From positions 2,790,001 to 2,854,000 of the forward strand of contig NZ_JAUTBA010000001.1 of NCBI RefSeq assembly GCF_030818895.1: a stretch of DNA of 64,000 bases, read 5' to 3'. Shown piece after piece: positions 1 to 8,228 of the stretch; within the stretch, counting starts at the first letter, position 1; each line of letters opens with the position of its first letter. A program made the position numbers and the translations under genes. Source of the stretch: Sphingobacterium zeae (GTDB lineage Bacteria; Bacteroidota; Bacteroidia; Sphingobacteriales; Sphingobacteriaceae). The notes under the pieces are model-generated. The model saw only the letters and a list, made by a program, of their open reading frames with translations. It did not search any database and was not told the origin of the DNA.

Positions 1-687
1 TGCTTTGGTAATAAATGATTTTAAACGCTGCTCGCTCCTTTTTAGATTCTTATTGAGCAATAAGGTGGTGTCGTAGGATTTATACAGCTTGCTGTTGCTG
101 AGTGTGAGCTGTTCATTGGTAGCCTCCAGCTCGCTGTTAAGGTCGAGCAGCCGCTGCTGCATATTGGCGAGGTTGGTGTTGGTGGAAGCCATTTCTTGTA
201 CGTTTTCAATGGCTGTATAACGTAGATCGACCTGATCCATTGCAGTACGGGCAAAGGACGCCAGCATGCGCACTTCGGAAGCACTAAATTCGCGATGTTG
301 ATAATCAGCAATACTGAATGTACCGATATGAAATCCATCGGAAGTGATCAATGGCGCGGCAGCATAGAAGCGCAGTCCGTGTACCTCGCCAAAATTAGCC
401 TCTGGTCTGACCAGCACTTCGCCTTGCTGGATGATGTGCGATAGCAGGCTATCCGTACGGCTAACCTGTATAGGATCGATGCCGATGGCTGACTTAACAA
501 AGATACGTTCTGCGTCAATAAAGGATAGCAGCAGTACCGGCGTCTGGAAAACCTGGGCCGCAATTTCCAATAGGCCATCAAAAATGCTTTCGGAAGGGCT
601 ATCCATAATTTCGTAACGCTGCAGTGCGGCAATCCTTTCAATTTCCCTGCGTGGTGTAGCCGCTTCGCTGAATACATCTTCTGTCAT
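1..687 (-). CDS. GAF-domain signalling protein, N-terminal part (probable GAF-PAS sensor)
   Basis: 229 codons are open from the ATG at 687 to the window edge, so the C-terminus lies outside. Residues about 15-155 read as a GAF domain of the type that follows the motif ERIAALQRYEIMDSPSE; it contains FIDAERIFVKSAIGID and later FYAAAPLITSDGFHIGTFSI. Residues about 165-225 are a hydrophilic heptad-like coiled coil, and the last visible residues (SEQRLKSFITKA) look like the start of a PAS domain. Proteins with this start usually continue into a histidine kinase, but that part is not visible. It lies 122 bp downstream of the 782-aa GAF protein on the same strand. A perfect 22-bp palindrome sits just before its start codon. 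Confidence 0.75.
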   Translation of the reverse strand, partial: MTEDVFSEAATPRREIERIAALQRYEIMDSPSESIFDGLLEIAAQVFQTPVLLLSFIDAERIFVKSAIGIDPIQVSRTDSLLSHIIQQGEVLVRPEANFGEVHGLRFYAAAPLITSDGFHIGTFSIADYQHREFSASEVRMLASFARTAMDQVDLRYTAIENVQEMASTNTNLANMQQRLLDLNSELEATNEQLTLSNSKLYKSYDTTLLLNKNLKRSEQRLKSFITKA

Positions 688-695
688 ATGACCTG

Positions 696-717
696 ATTAT
701 CTTTACGTAAAGATAAT
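696..717. promoter_or_regulatory. Perfect 22-bp palindrome upstream of the GAF gene
   Basis: ATTATCTTTAC is followed directly by its exact reverse complement GTAAAGATAAT. It ends 9 bp from the start codon of the minus-strand GAF gene. There is no unpaired loop and no T-run, so a dimer-binding operator fits better than a terminator. The binding protein is unknown. Confidence 0.5.
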
Positions 718-809
718 TCAATCTTAGCAGATATGCTATGCCGATGCCATAAAATTAATTTTTGTGTTAATAAAGCTGTTCAAAGTTGTCAGTTAGCTAT
801 GCTGGTACA

Positions 810-3158
810 TTAATGAATATGGTTTAATACTTCCACCTGCTGAAATGTGAAACCTACGCGTATGGCTTTCAAACCTATCAGACCTTGTAGGTCTTCCACC
901 TCAAACTGTTCGATATCAGCCTCAAGCAAGCCTTTGTGCTGAAGCAGTTTTATATAGCCCAGATATTCGGTTTCTTCGTGAATGGTGGAATATACTATGA
1001 CCAGTTTTCCTTTTTGGGTAATGCGTTCCGATTTTCCTTTAATCTTCGCCTTGTCAATACGTTTCTTGGCAATTTCATACCGTACATTGTAGGAACCATC
1101 GATATCAAACTGTTTTTCGTCCATCCGGAAACGGATAGAAATAGGTGTTGCAAAGACCAGTACAAGGGAGGTCACCTCCAGTTGATGTGGAAGTGAGGGC
1201 TGCAGCAACTTAAATTCGTGTTCCATTGCACACATGACCTGCAGTTGCCATAAGCGTAAGTTGCGCAGGTAATACAGCTCAAAATTGCGATCGGGCGCAA
1301 TGGATGCACCGATATACATATTGTGCTCGATACCATCGGTTTTGTAGCGTTCGTAATAATGAGGGAAATATTCCTGGGCTTCGACCTGTTTTTCGTCCAA
1401 CAAGGCCACGAGCTTTTTGTTGATCAGCGTGATGGAACTGTCATAATCGCGACGTGCCTCATAAAAACCGCCGATTGCGGCGTTGATACGTTCAAAATAC
1501 CGATCAATTGCATCGACAATGTGGGCATCTCGGGTGCTTTTACGGAAATTCTCCAGTATAGGATGGATGTCAGCATGAAAATAATCGAGCATCTGTTGTT
1601 CGGTATCCGTCAGCAACGCATGCTGAAGTGCCGCCAGATTTCTTTCCAGATCGAAAATCTTCTGCTCAAACAAGGGTAATTTTTGTGTTTGATTGACGGC
1701 TGTGAATAGGGTGATCAGTTCGTTGTTTTGGTTGAACAGATCCTGCCGTATAGCTTGGTTGCGCGATTCTGACGAGCCCTGTACGTCGATCTGTCCGTAA
1801 AGCGGATAGACATGATCGAAGACAATCTCCTGCAGGGCATAGTCTTTTCCGAAAGCGCGGTCGTTCAGAAAACGGACAGCTTCTTCCTGAAACCGCCATT
1901 TGACACTCGGGTGGATGGAGGTATATTCCTTTTGAATCACGGCCTCGATCTGATTTTCCGTTTCAGAAAATGCTTTCGACACTTTATCTTTGATAAACGG
2001 CAAAACAAAGTTCAGCTTGTTGGCATTGACCGAATTGAGTTCGCGTACCCGAGAAGATGACATCTCGAGCAGTCCCAAAACTTTTCCACCTTCGATAAGG
2101 GGCACAAAAATAAAGCTCTTGACCTGCTGTTGTTTCAGCTTATGGATAAAATAAGCCTGTTTCGGATCAGTGATGGGCATCTTATCGATATCGGGCACGA
2201 CAAGATATTCATCTTTTGTAAGCATACTCTCGAGGGTATCGCTGCAGAGCATCTCTTCACACTCGGTGATGGTGGAATCGTAGAGCAGATGACTGTAAAG
2301 CTGTTTTTCGACAATGCGTAAGTTGTATTCGTTTCTGACCTTTTCAAATGAGGTGAGCCCGATGCGCAGGTCACTAATTTTGTAGATAGACCTAAAAATA
2401 GTTTCAATTTCTGCCAGCTGGATTGCACTCTTCTCGCGGAGTAGATTACTCTTAAAGCTCGATACCGCATTTTCAATGGTGGCGTCAAAAAGAGTCATTA
2501 TGGCAAAGCCTTTTAAGATCCAGCTCCGTTCTGGGAATTTGGATTTCCATAAGGCAATATCCGAAAAATTGTCGATCAGTTCAACAATATCTTCTTCTGA
2601 AAGGTGTACAGCACGTTCAGTGGGGATGATATCCATAAAATCCGCATTGAACAATACGCGGTAATGATGGATAATATTATTTTTATCTGGAATATCCAAA
2701 AATTGGGGTGCATCCATGGCGTCTACCTTAAAGCCATAATACTGGCTGATAATAACGCAGCAATTGAGAATATAGTAGGTTTCGGCAGAGATGTCGCGAA
2801 GACTGAATTCAAAGTGATCGCCAGCATCGTTTAAGATTTTTTCGAGCCTTGCGGTGTGATTGAACGTGTAGAGATGAAAGGGAATAGTAACGGCCTTGAT
2901 CTCATTGTGTGTTAGTGAACTTGGGAACAGATCGGCCAGCAGTACCCTGATGATAGGTTCGTAACCCAACAGCTCGTCAGTGTTCTCCACACCTTCGATC
3001 AGTTGGGGATACTTCTTGATTTCGTCCAGTAACGCCCGTGCGTAAACGGCCTGAAAATCGACCGGCGATAAGGCGGCCTTTTCAAAGGCGGGTATAATCT
3101 TGTGAAAAGCGATCAGGGTTTTGAACGGACTGGAATCAAAGGAGAAGTTATACTGCAT
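810..3158 (-). CDS. Large GAF-domain-containing protein of unknown role
   Basis: 782 aa with no signal peptide and no clear membrane segment, so probably cytosolic. The middle (about residues 240-400) reads as a GAF domain, including SFIFVPLIEGGKVLGLLEMSS. The N-terminal about 230 residues are acidic and helical, and the C-terminal half is helical (coiled-coil-like about 480-600) ending in a compact domain. No kinase, cyclase or HTH signature is visible, so it may sense or scaffold rather than catalyse. It is the upstream partner of the GAF protein at 1-687. The start is the first in-frame ATG after a TAATTTTG promoter-like box 44 bp upstream. Proteins like this are simply called GAF-domain proteins in Sphingobacteriaceae. 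Confidence 0.7.
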   Translation of the reverse strand: MQYNFSFDSSPFKTLIAFHKIIPAFEKAALSPVDFQAVYARALLDEIKKYPQLIEGVENTDELLGYEPIIRVLLADLFPSSLTHNEIKAVTIPFHLYTFNHTARLEKILNDAGDHFEFSLRDISAETYYILNCCVIISQYYGFKVDAMDAPQFLDIPDKNNIIHHYRVLFNADFMDIIPTERAVHLSEEDIVELIDNFSDIALWKSKFPERSWILKGFAIMTLFDATIENAVSSFKSNLLREKSAIQLAEIETIFRSIYKISDLRIGLTSFEKVRNEYNLRIVEKQLYSHLLYDSTITECEEMLCSDTLESMLTKDEYLVVPDIDKMPITDPKQAYFIHKLKQQQVKSFIFVPLIEGGKVLGLLEMSSSRVRELNSVNANKLNFVLPFIKDKVSKAFSETENQIEAVIQKEYTSIHPSVKWRFQEEAVRFLNDRAFGKDYALQEIVFDHVYPLYGQIDVQGSSESRNQAIRQDLFNQNNELITLFTAVNQTQKLPLFEQKIFDLERNLAALQHALLTDTEQQMLDYFHADIHPILENFRKSTRDAHIVDAIDRYFERINAAIGGFYEARRDYDSSITLINKKLVALLDEKQVEAQEYFPHYYERYKTDGIEHNMYIGASIAPDRNFELYYLRNLRLWQLQVMCAMEHEFKLLQPSLPHQLEVTSLVLVFATPISIRFRMDEKQFDIDGSYNVRYEIAKKRIDKAKIKGKSERITQKGKLVIVYSTIHEETEYLGYIKLLQHKGLLEADIEQFEVEDLQGLIGLKAIRVGFTFQQVEVLNHIH

Positions 3159-3462
3159 AATGGTTGTTCCTGACTAAATTAGATGACTGCTGGAAGATGT
3201 ACAAAATTAAAAAATAATCGGCGATTGCGGGATGGATTTTTAATACATTTTTCCGTAAAACCATCAAACTGTATGGTCATGCGCTTGTTCTATACGTAAA
3301 AAAGCTTAAGCTGTCGTAACAGATCGGAGCGAATGGATGACATGAAATCGCTTAAAGCAGTGTTATACTTTAGCTTATCGATCGGAAAACGCAGATAGGG
3401 GTCCAACGGATGCTACAGCAACAAGAATATAACAACGTAAATGAAAATTAAAAACTAATACC
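3159..3462. other. Divergent intergenic region, 304 bp
   Basis: Separates the minus-strand GAF gene from the small plus-strand gene at 3463. Apart from the TAATTTTG box at 3202-3209 nothing stands out: no convincing ORF, RNA gene or terminator hairpin was seen. Confidence 0.5.
3202..3209 (-). promoter_or_regulatory. -7 box TAATTTTG for the 782-aa GAF gene
   Basis: Read on the minus strand this matches the Bacteroidota -7 consensus TAnnTTTG exactly, 44 bp before the start at 3158. No good TTTG -33 element is present at the expected spacing. Confidence 0.4.
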
Positions 3463-3723
3463 ATGGAAGAGAGAACTACTTTTACCGGGATTCCCGTGAC
3501 CAACGACCAAGGAACAGAAAAATATTTTGATTTTGAAGTTGGTCAGGAGGAAGGCCAAAACGAATATGCACGCATTACAATGGATGGCTGCCAGCTCATC
3601 TTGGATGAACAACTTGCTTATCTCAGCGGTGATTTGCCGGAAGAATGGCACAGGCCAGCGATCGATAAACTACTCTTTCTATTGTCTGTAGACCGTAATA
3701 CTGATAATAGTGCGGAGGCGTAA
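3463..3723 (+). CDS. Small acidic hypothetical protein
   Basis: 86 aa, rich in Glu and Asp, with no signal peptide, membrane segment or recognised motif (starts MEERTTFTGIPV). I do not recognise the family. It is credible as a gene because it fills an otherwise empty gap, has an ATG start at the end of an AT-rich leader, and has no competing ORF of better quality. It lies between the GAF gene and the polysaccharide-utilisation regulator but has no evident functional link to either. Confidence 0.55.
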   Translation: MEERTTFTGIPVTNDQGTEKYFDFEVGQEEGQNEYARITMDGCQLILDEQLAYLSGDLPEEWHRPAIDKLLFLLSVDRNTDNSAEA

Positions 3724-3917
3724 TAGGTGAAAGAGCGCAAATTTATGATGGATTTGTCTTGACGAATAGATTTTTTTGGAAAGAAACTTGAAGGTAAAAA
3801 GATCATGCAATGGGGTGGAAAGCAGCATAGAAGCACGATTTAAAGCGGAAGCAAAAAAATGTTTCATTCTTAGCTTGAAAACCGTATACTTGCTGAACTA
3901 CCAATTGAAGGATCTAA

Positions 3918-6900
3918 ATGACAAAGAGATATGTCCGTTGTATCGTTATCATTACCTTACTTTACAGTTTTATCGCATTTTCCGTGTGGTCGCAGCCCCA
4001 CTTTGGAAGTCTAACTTACGATAAAGGTCTGTCCAATAGTACGGTGTTGAGTATATGCCGCGATCAAGCTGGTTTTCTCTGGATCGGCACCCGGGATGGG
4101 CTGAACCGATATGACGGACATCAGGTGAAACAATACCGTTCAGATAATCGGGATATCCATACGATATCGACCAATAATTATATCTATGCTATTGCCGAAC
4201 ATCCTCAACTAAAAATGCTATGGATAGGCACACAGCAGGGATTGAACCTCTATGATCCAAAGCGAGACCGATTTCAGCGGATCAGGCACCTGGAGCGCGT
4301 TCCTAAAAATGGGAATCACTTTGCTGTGTTAACGATCCAATTTACGCCGTCTGGCGCTTTGTTGGGCACCAACAATGGGCTGATGGTAATTCAGGATGCA
4401 AATAAGCCATCAATAGTGGGAGCTGATGTACTGCAGGGACTTGAGATCTTTTCCCTATTGCAGCTAGGCAATGATATACTCATAGGTAGTAATAAAGGAT
4501 TGTACTTGTGGCGTGACCAGAAGCACGTGCTGCCGATTGCGCTTGGTCCTATGGGTGCCGCAATCAAAGATATCCGGCGCGTAGCTGCGGGTAAAATCTG
4601 GATCGCTACCGATGGGCAGGGCATTTTTGAGATTGACGACAGCTATAGGCTCAGTGCGCATTACGGTACTAAGACCGGGCTGACAAGCGACTACGTACGC
4701 GCCATCGCTGTCGAAAGCACAGCAACGATTTGGATTGGGACGATGGATGGGGGCAGTTTGCTGCAACCCGATGGTCACATCTTGCAACAGATCCGCTCTA
4801 GCGCAAGTCATCCATTCAGTATTAACGACAACTCGATCAAAACTATCTATATCGACCGGCAAGGTATCGTCTGGATGGGAACCAACTTTGGCGGGGTCAA
4901 TTATCACCATCCTGCTGCGTATCCTTTTCGTGTCGATCTGGCAGATGGTCATTACAAGCATCTTAGTGGAAATCTTGTCAGCGCCATTGCCATGGACAGC
5001 GATGGCAATACCTGGGTGGGGACGGAACGTGATGGTCTTAATCTACGACGGAAAGGGAGCGAGGAATACGAGAAGATTCCGCTGCGTTCCAATACCATCA
5101 AATGCATACTGACCGATAAAAAATACATCTACGTGGGAACATTTGGTGCGGGGCTGGCACGGATAAACCGCCGTAACATCAAGGATATCATTTACTACAA
5201 TAGCAGTGGCGAACACGGTCTCACGTTGCTGCAGAATTATATTGGGAGCATCAGTCAGGACCGGCAAGGTCAGCTATGGATCGGTACGGGAAATCGTGGC
5301 GTGCAGCGCATAAACAGCCAGTTTAGCGAAGCCATGCAACCCCGTGTGGCCTTCACAAAAAATACAGCCAACAATTACGTAAAAGATATCTTGGTCACTA
5401 AGGTCGGTACTGTATTTATTGGTACAGCCCAAGGACTGGGCGAGCTACAGCGGCGTAGTCGGCAGCCTGGCCGGCGCAACAGTAGGGAAGCTCATGGTAG
5501 TAGGCAAACAGATGGCTACGGCAGTGCAAGGGATCCTGATGGAGGCAAGCTAGGTCAAGATAGTCCGCGCTCAGACGACAGTAATAGCGCAACAGATAAC
5601 AGTTTAAAGGACAATACATGGAGTGAGCTAGATACGGAACGAGGGGATGACTATATTTCGCGCGATATTTTGAGAGATCATTATGTCAATACGCTCTTGG
5701 AGGATGAGTCGGGGACAATCTGGATTGGAACGCAGGAAAAGGGCCTTTTCAGCTATCATCCGCAGACGGCAAAGCTCACCCGTATCGAGCTGTTCCCTAG
5801 CCGCAGCTATTATCATGTGCTCGGCATAGCCGAAAACAAACACAATGAAATTATTGTCAGCACCAACAATGGCTTGGTCTTTTACCATACGATTACGGGA
5901 AAAAAGCGGTATATGAATATTGAGGACGGTTTTCCGACGAATGAGTTTTTGCCCAATGCCATGCTCAGCTACGATGGACAGCTGCTTGTAGGTTCACATA
6001 AAGGTCTGATTACCCTTAACCTATCGCGCCAGGGGGCCAATACCGGTATGCCCAATGTGCTGATCTCAGGTTTCACCATCAATGGGCAGGATCGGGCAAG
6101 TACCGATCAGATCCTGGGTCTTAAAAATCCAAACTACTTGACAACGATCGATCTGAATTATGATCAAAATACTTTTACCATCGATTTTAGTTCAGACAAC
6201 CTTATTAATCCGCAGAAAAACACTTATGCGTATCAGATCGAGGAGATCGATCAAGACTGGAACCTGACAGACAGGCCCAACATTACTTATACCAACTTAA
6301 GCCCGGGCAAGTATACCCTGAAACTTAAAACAGCCAATGACGATGGTGTATGGAGCACGGTGGTCAGATCTCTTGAGATTCGTATCGCGCCGCCCTTTTA
6401 CAAGTCGATCGGCGCATATACGCTGTATGCTGTGCTACTGATTGCCGGCATCTTATATGTTTATCGGTATAATCTGGAAAAAAAGCAATTGAAAACCAAG
6501 TTGTACTACGAAGAAAAACACCACCAGGATCAAGCGGCTCTGATGCAGTCCAAGCTTGATTTCTTTACCAAGATTAGTCATGAAATCCGTACACCGCTAA
6601 CCTTGATACATGCTCCGGTGGAAAAAATACTGGAGGAGAGCAAGCTTGATAATCAACTGGGTGAGCAGCTGCAACAGGTCCGGCGTAATATCAAGCGGCT
6701 GCTCCAGTTGACTCAGGAGCTGCTGACCTTCAATAAAATGGATGCCCGTAAGCTTAGCCTTGACAAGCAGGTCATCGACTCGTCGAGATATTTTGAACCG
6801 ATATATCGCTCTTTTGATCCGATAGCCCGTAATCTAGGTATTGACTACAGACTAGAAAACCGCTTTGAAGGCCACTTTCTGGCCGATCCTCAGCAATTGG

Positions 6901-8081
6901 AGAAAGTGTTGCTCAATTTGCTTTCCAACGCATTTAAGTTCAGGAGAGAGCACAACGCCTCGATAAGGATATTGGTGCTTCGGAACAACAGCGATCTGCT
7001 GATCCATGTGATCGACAATGGTCTAGGGATCAAACCTGATGAGCGGGATCGTATATTTGATACTTTTTACCAGGGGGATGAAGGGCATACCAAGGAAGGC
7101 TGGGGGATCGGCCTGGCCTTCGCCAAAGAACTGGTCGAGCTGCATCAGGGACGTCTCTATCTAGACGATGCGCAGGCTTTTTCCGAAAGAAAGGATACTG
7201 TCTTTACAATCGCCCTTCCGCTTGGTATCATTCCGTCGGAGCAGCAGGTAGGCAGCGGCGTGCTGCAACCCCCTGACGACACGACCGATGGCCGTCCTGT
7301 CTATAAAGTGTCAGAGCCAACGCGCGACTTTCATATACTAGTCGTGGAGGACAATGCTGAGCTACGTTCCTTTTTGGTGGGGCACCTGCAACGACGATAT
7401 CGAGTCAGCGCAGCGGCCCACGGCAAGGCGGCACTTGTCGTGGTGGCAGAATGTATGCCCGATCTGATCATAACCGATATTGCCATGCCCTATATGGACG
7501 GCTATACCCTTGTGAGGGCGCTCAAAGCTGATGCGGATACAGCGCATATTCCGGTGATTATGCTCACGGCAAAAAGCGAGGAGCAGGATAGTGTGTCTGG
7601 TTACCAGACTGGTATCATAAATTATGTGACAAAGCCGTTTAACCTGCAGGTGCTCGATATGCAGATATTCAATACAGTATCTGCACTGGAGCAGGCCAAA
7701 GAGCGCAACCGTAGCTACCTGCTGTTGTCCAAGCGCGACGAGATCATATCCGGTGCCGAAACGGCATACCTAGATAAGCTGCGGTCTACAGTGGAAGCAT
7801 ATATGGCAGATCCGATATTCTCCGTAACAATGCTGGCTGATAAGATGGGACAGAGCCAAAGCGCATTACTGAAGAAGGTCAAAGGACTGACAGGACTCAG
7901 CGCTACTGAACTGATCAAAGATATTCGGCTCAACGAAGCCGCCAATCTGCTTATTCAGTCGGATCAGGTAGCATCAGTTGCCTATGCCGTCGGATTTAAT
8001 GACCGGAAGTATTTCAGTAAAGAGTTTAAAAAGAAATTTGGGGTAAATCCGACACAATATAGAGAAAACAAGAGCAGGTAA
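3918..8081 (+). CDS. Hybrid two-component system sensor/regulator (HTCS) of a polysaccharide-utilisation locus
   Basis: 1387 aa. An N-terminal signal/anchor (about 1-26) is followed by two-component propeller repeats with recurrent LWIGT-type blades (about 30-740), a Y_Y_Y domain (about 745-815), a membrane helix (about 833-855), HisKA with KISHEIRTP (H888), HATPase with DNGLGIKPDERDRIF and GWGIGLAFAKE, a receiver domain (E1144/D1145, phospho-acceptor D1187, K1239), and an AraC-type HTH ending in FNDRKYFSKEFKKKFG. In this family the periplasmic propeller binds an oligosaccharide and the HTH activates the adjacent locus. Two oddities: a hydrophilic, low-complexity stretch of about 70 residues (507-577) interrupts the propeller, and the usual GADDYxxKPF of the receiver reads GIINYVTKPF. 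The gene stops 4 bp before the direct repeat proposed as its operator. Confidence 0.95.
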   Translation: MTKRYVRCIVIITLLYSFIAFSVWSQPHFGSLTYDKGLSNSTVLSICRDQAGFLWIGTRDGLNRYDGHQVKQYRSDNRDIHTISTNNYIYAIAEHPQLKMLWIGTQQGLNLYDPKRDRFQRIRHLERVPKNGNHFAVLTIQFTPSGALLGTNNGLMVIQDANKPSIVGADVLQGLEIFSLLQLGNDILIGSNKGLYLWRDQKHVLPIALGPMGAAIKDIRRVAAGKIWIATDGQGIFEIDDSYRLSAHYGTKTGLTSDYVRAIAVESTATIWIGTMDGGSLLQPDGHILQQIRSSASHPFSINDNSIKTIYIDRQGIVWMGTNFGGVNYHHPAAYPFRVDLADGHYKHLSGNLVSAIAMDSDGNTWVGTERDGLNLRRKGSEEYEKIPLRSNTIKCILTDKKYIYVGTFGAGLARINRRNIKDIIYYNSSGEHGLTLLQNYIGSISQDRQGQLWIGTGNRGVQRINSQFSEAMQPRVAFTKNTANNYVKDILVTKVGTVFIGTAQGLGELQRRSRQPGRRNSREAHGSRQTDGYGSARDPDGGKLGQDSPRSDDSNSATDNSLKDNTWSELDTERGDDYISRDILRDHYVNTLLEDESGTIWIGTQEKGLFSYHPQTAKLTRIELFPSRSYYHVLGIAENKHNEIIVSTNNGLVFYHTITGKKRYMNIEDGFPTNEFLPNAMLSYDGQLLVGSHKGLITLNLSRQGANTGMPNVLISGFTINGQDRASTDQILGLKNPNYLTTIDLNYDQNTFTIDFSSDNLINPQKNTYAYQIEEIDQDWNLTDRPNITYTNLSPGKYTLKLKTANDDGVWSTVVRSLEIRIAPPFYKSIGAYTLYAVLLIAGILYVYRYNLEKKQLKTKLYYEEKHHQDQAALMQSKLDFFTKISHEIRTPLTLIHAPVEKILEESKLDNQLGEQLQQVRRNIKRLLQLTQELLTFNKMDARKLSLDKQVIDSSRYFEPIYRSFDPIARNLGIDYRLENRFEGHFLADPQQLEKVLLNLLSNAFKFRREHNASIRILVLRNNSDLLIHVIDNGLGIKPDERDRIFDTFYQGDEGHTKEGWGIGLAFAKELVELHQGRLYLDDAQAFSERKDTVFTIALPLGIIPSEQQVGSGVLQPPDDTTDGRPVYKVSEPTRDFHILVVEDNAELRSFLVGHLQRRYRVSAAAHGKAALVVVAECMPDLIITDIAMPYMDGYTLVRALKADADTAHIPVIMLTAKSEEQDSVSGYQTGIINYVTKPFNLQVLDMQIFNTVSALEQAKERNRSYLLLSKRDEIISGAETAYLDKLRSTVEAYMADPIFSVTMLADKMGQSQSALLKKVKGLTGLSATELIKDIRLNEAANLLIQSDQVASVAYAVGFNDRKYFSKEFKKKFGVNPTQYRENKSR

Positions 8082-8085
8082 AGGA

Positions 8086-8118
8086 TTTTACCCCTAAATT
8101 TACGTTTTTTTACCCCTA
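8086..8118 (+). promoter_or_regulatory. Direct repeat, candidate HTCS operator
   Basis: TTTTACCCCTA occurs twice, at 8086-8096 and 8108-8118, a 22-bp period or about two helical turns. AraC-type HTH proteins typically bind such tandem half-sites. The second copy lies where a -33 element would be relative to the -7-like box at 8138, as expected for an activator site. Assignment to the HTCS is inference from position. Confidence 0.6.
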
Positions 8119-8137
8119 TTGGGTCCCATGAGTTCTA

Positions 8138-8145
8138 CATATTTG
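8138..8145 (+). promoter_or_regulatory. Weak -7-like box CATATTTG for the utilisation operon
   Basis: One mismatch to TAnnTTTG and no TTTG -33 element upstream, as expected for an activator-dependent promoter. It would start transcription at about 8150 and leave a leader of about 80 nt before the ATG at 8229. Confidence 0.35.
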
Positions 8146-8228
8146 TGAAGCTATTTGCTCGATCGCTAACACAACAGCTTCGCTGTGTCCTGCGGTCGTT
8201 AGACAGTACCAATATAAATGCCAACAAT

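Noticed and set aside
8145..8228. In-frame N-terminal extension of the PL8 gene from a TTG at 8145
   Set aside because: It would put non-signal residues before a good signal peptide, overlap the proposed -7 box, and shift the active-site residues away from the family numbering; the ATG at 8229 is better.
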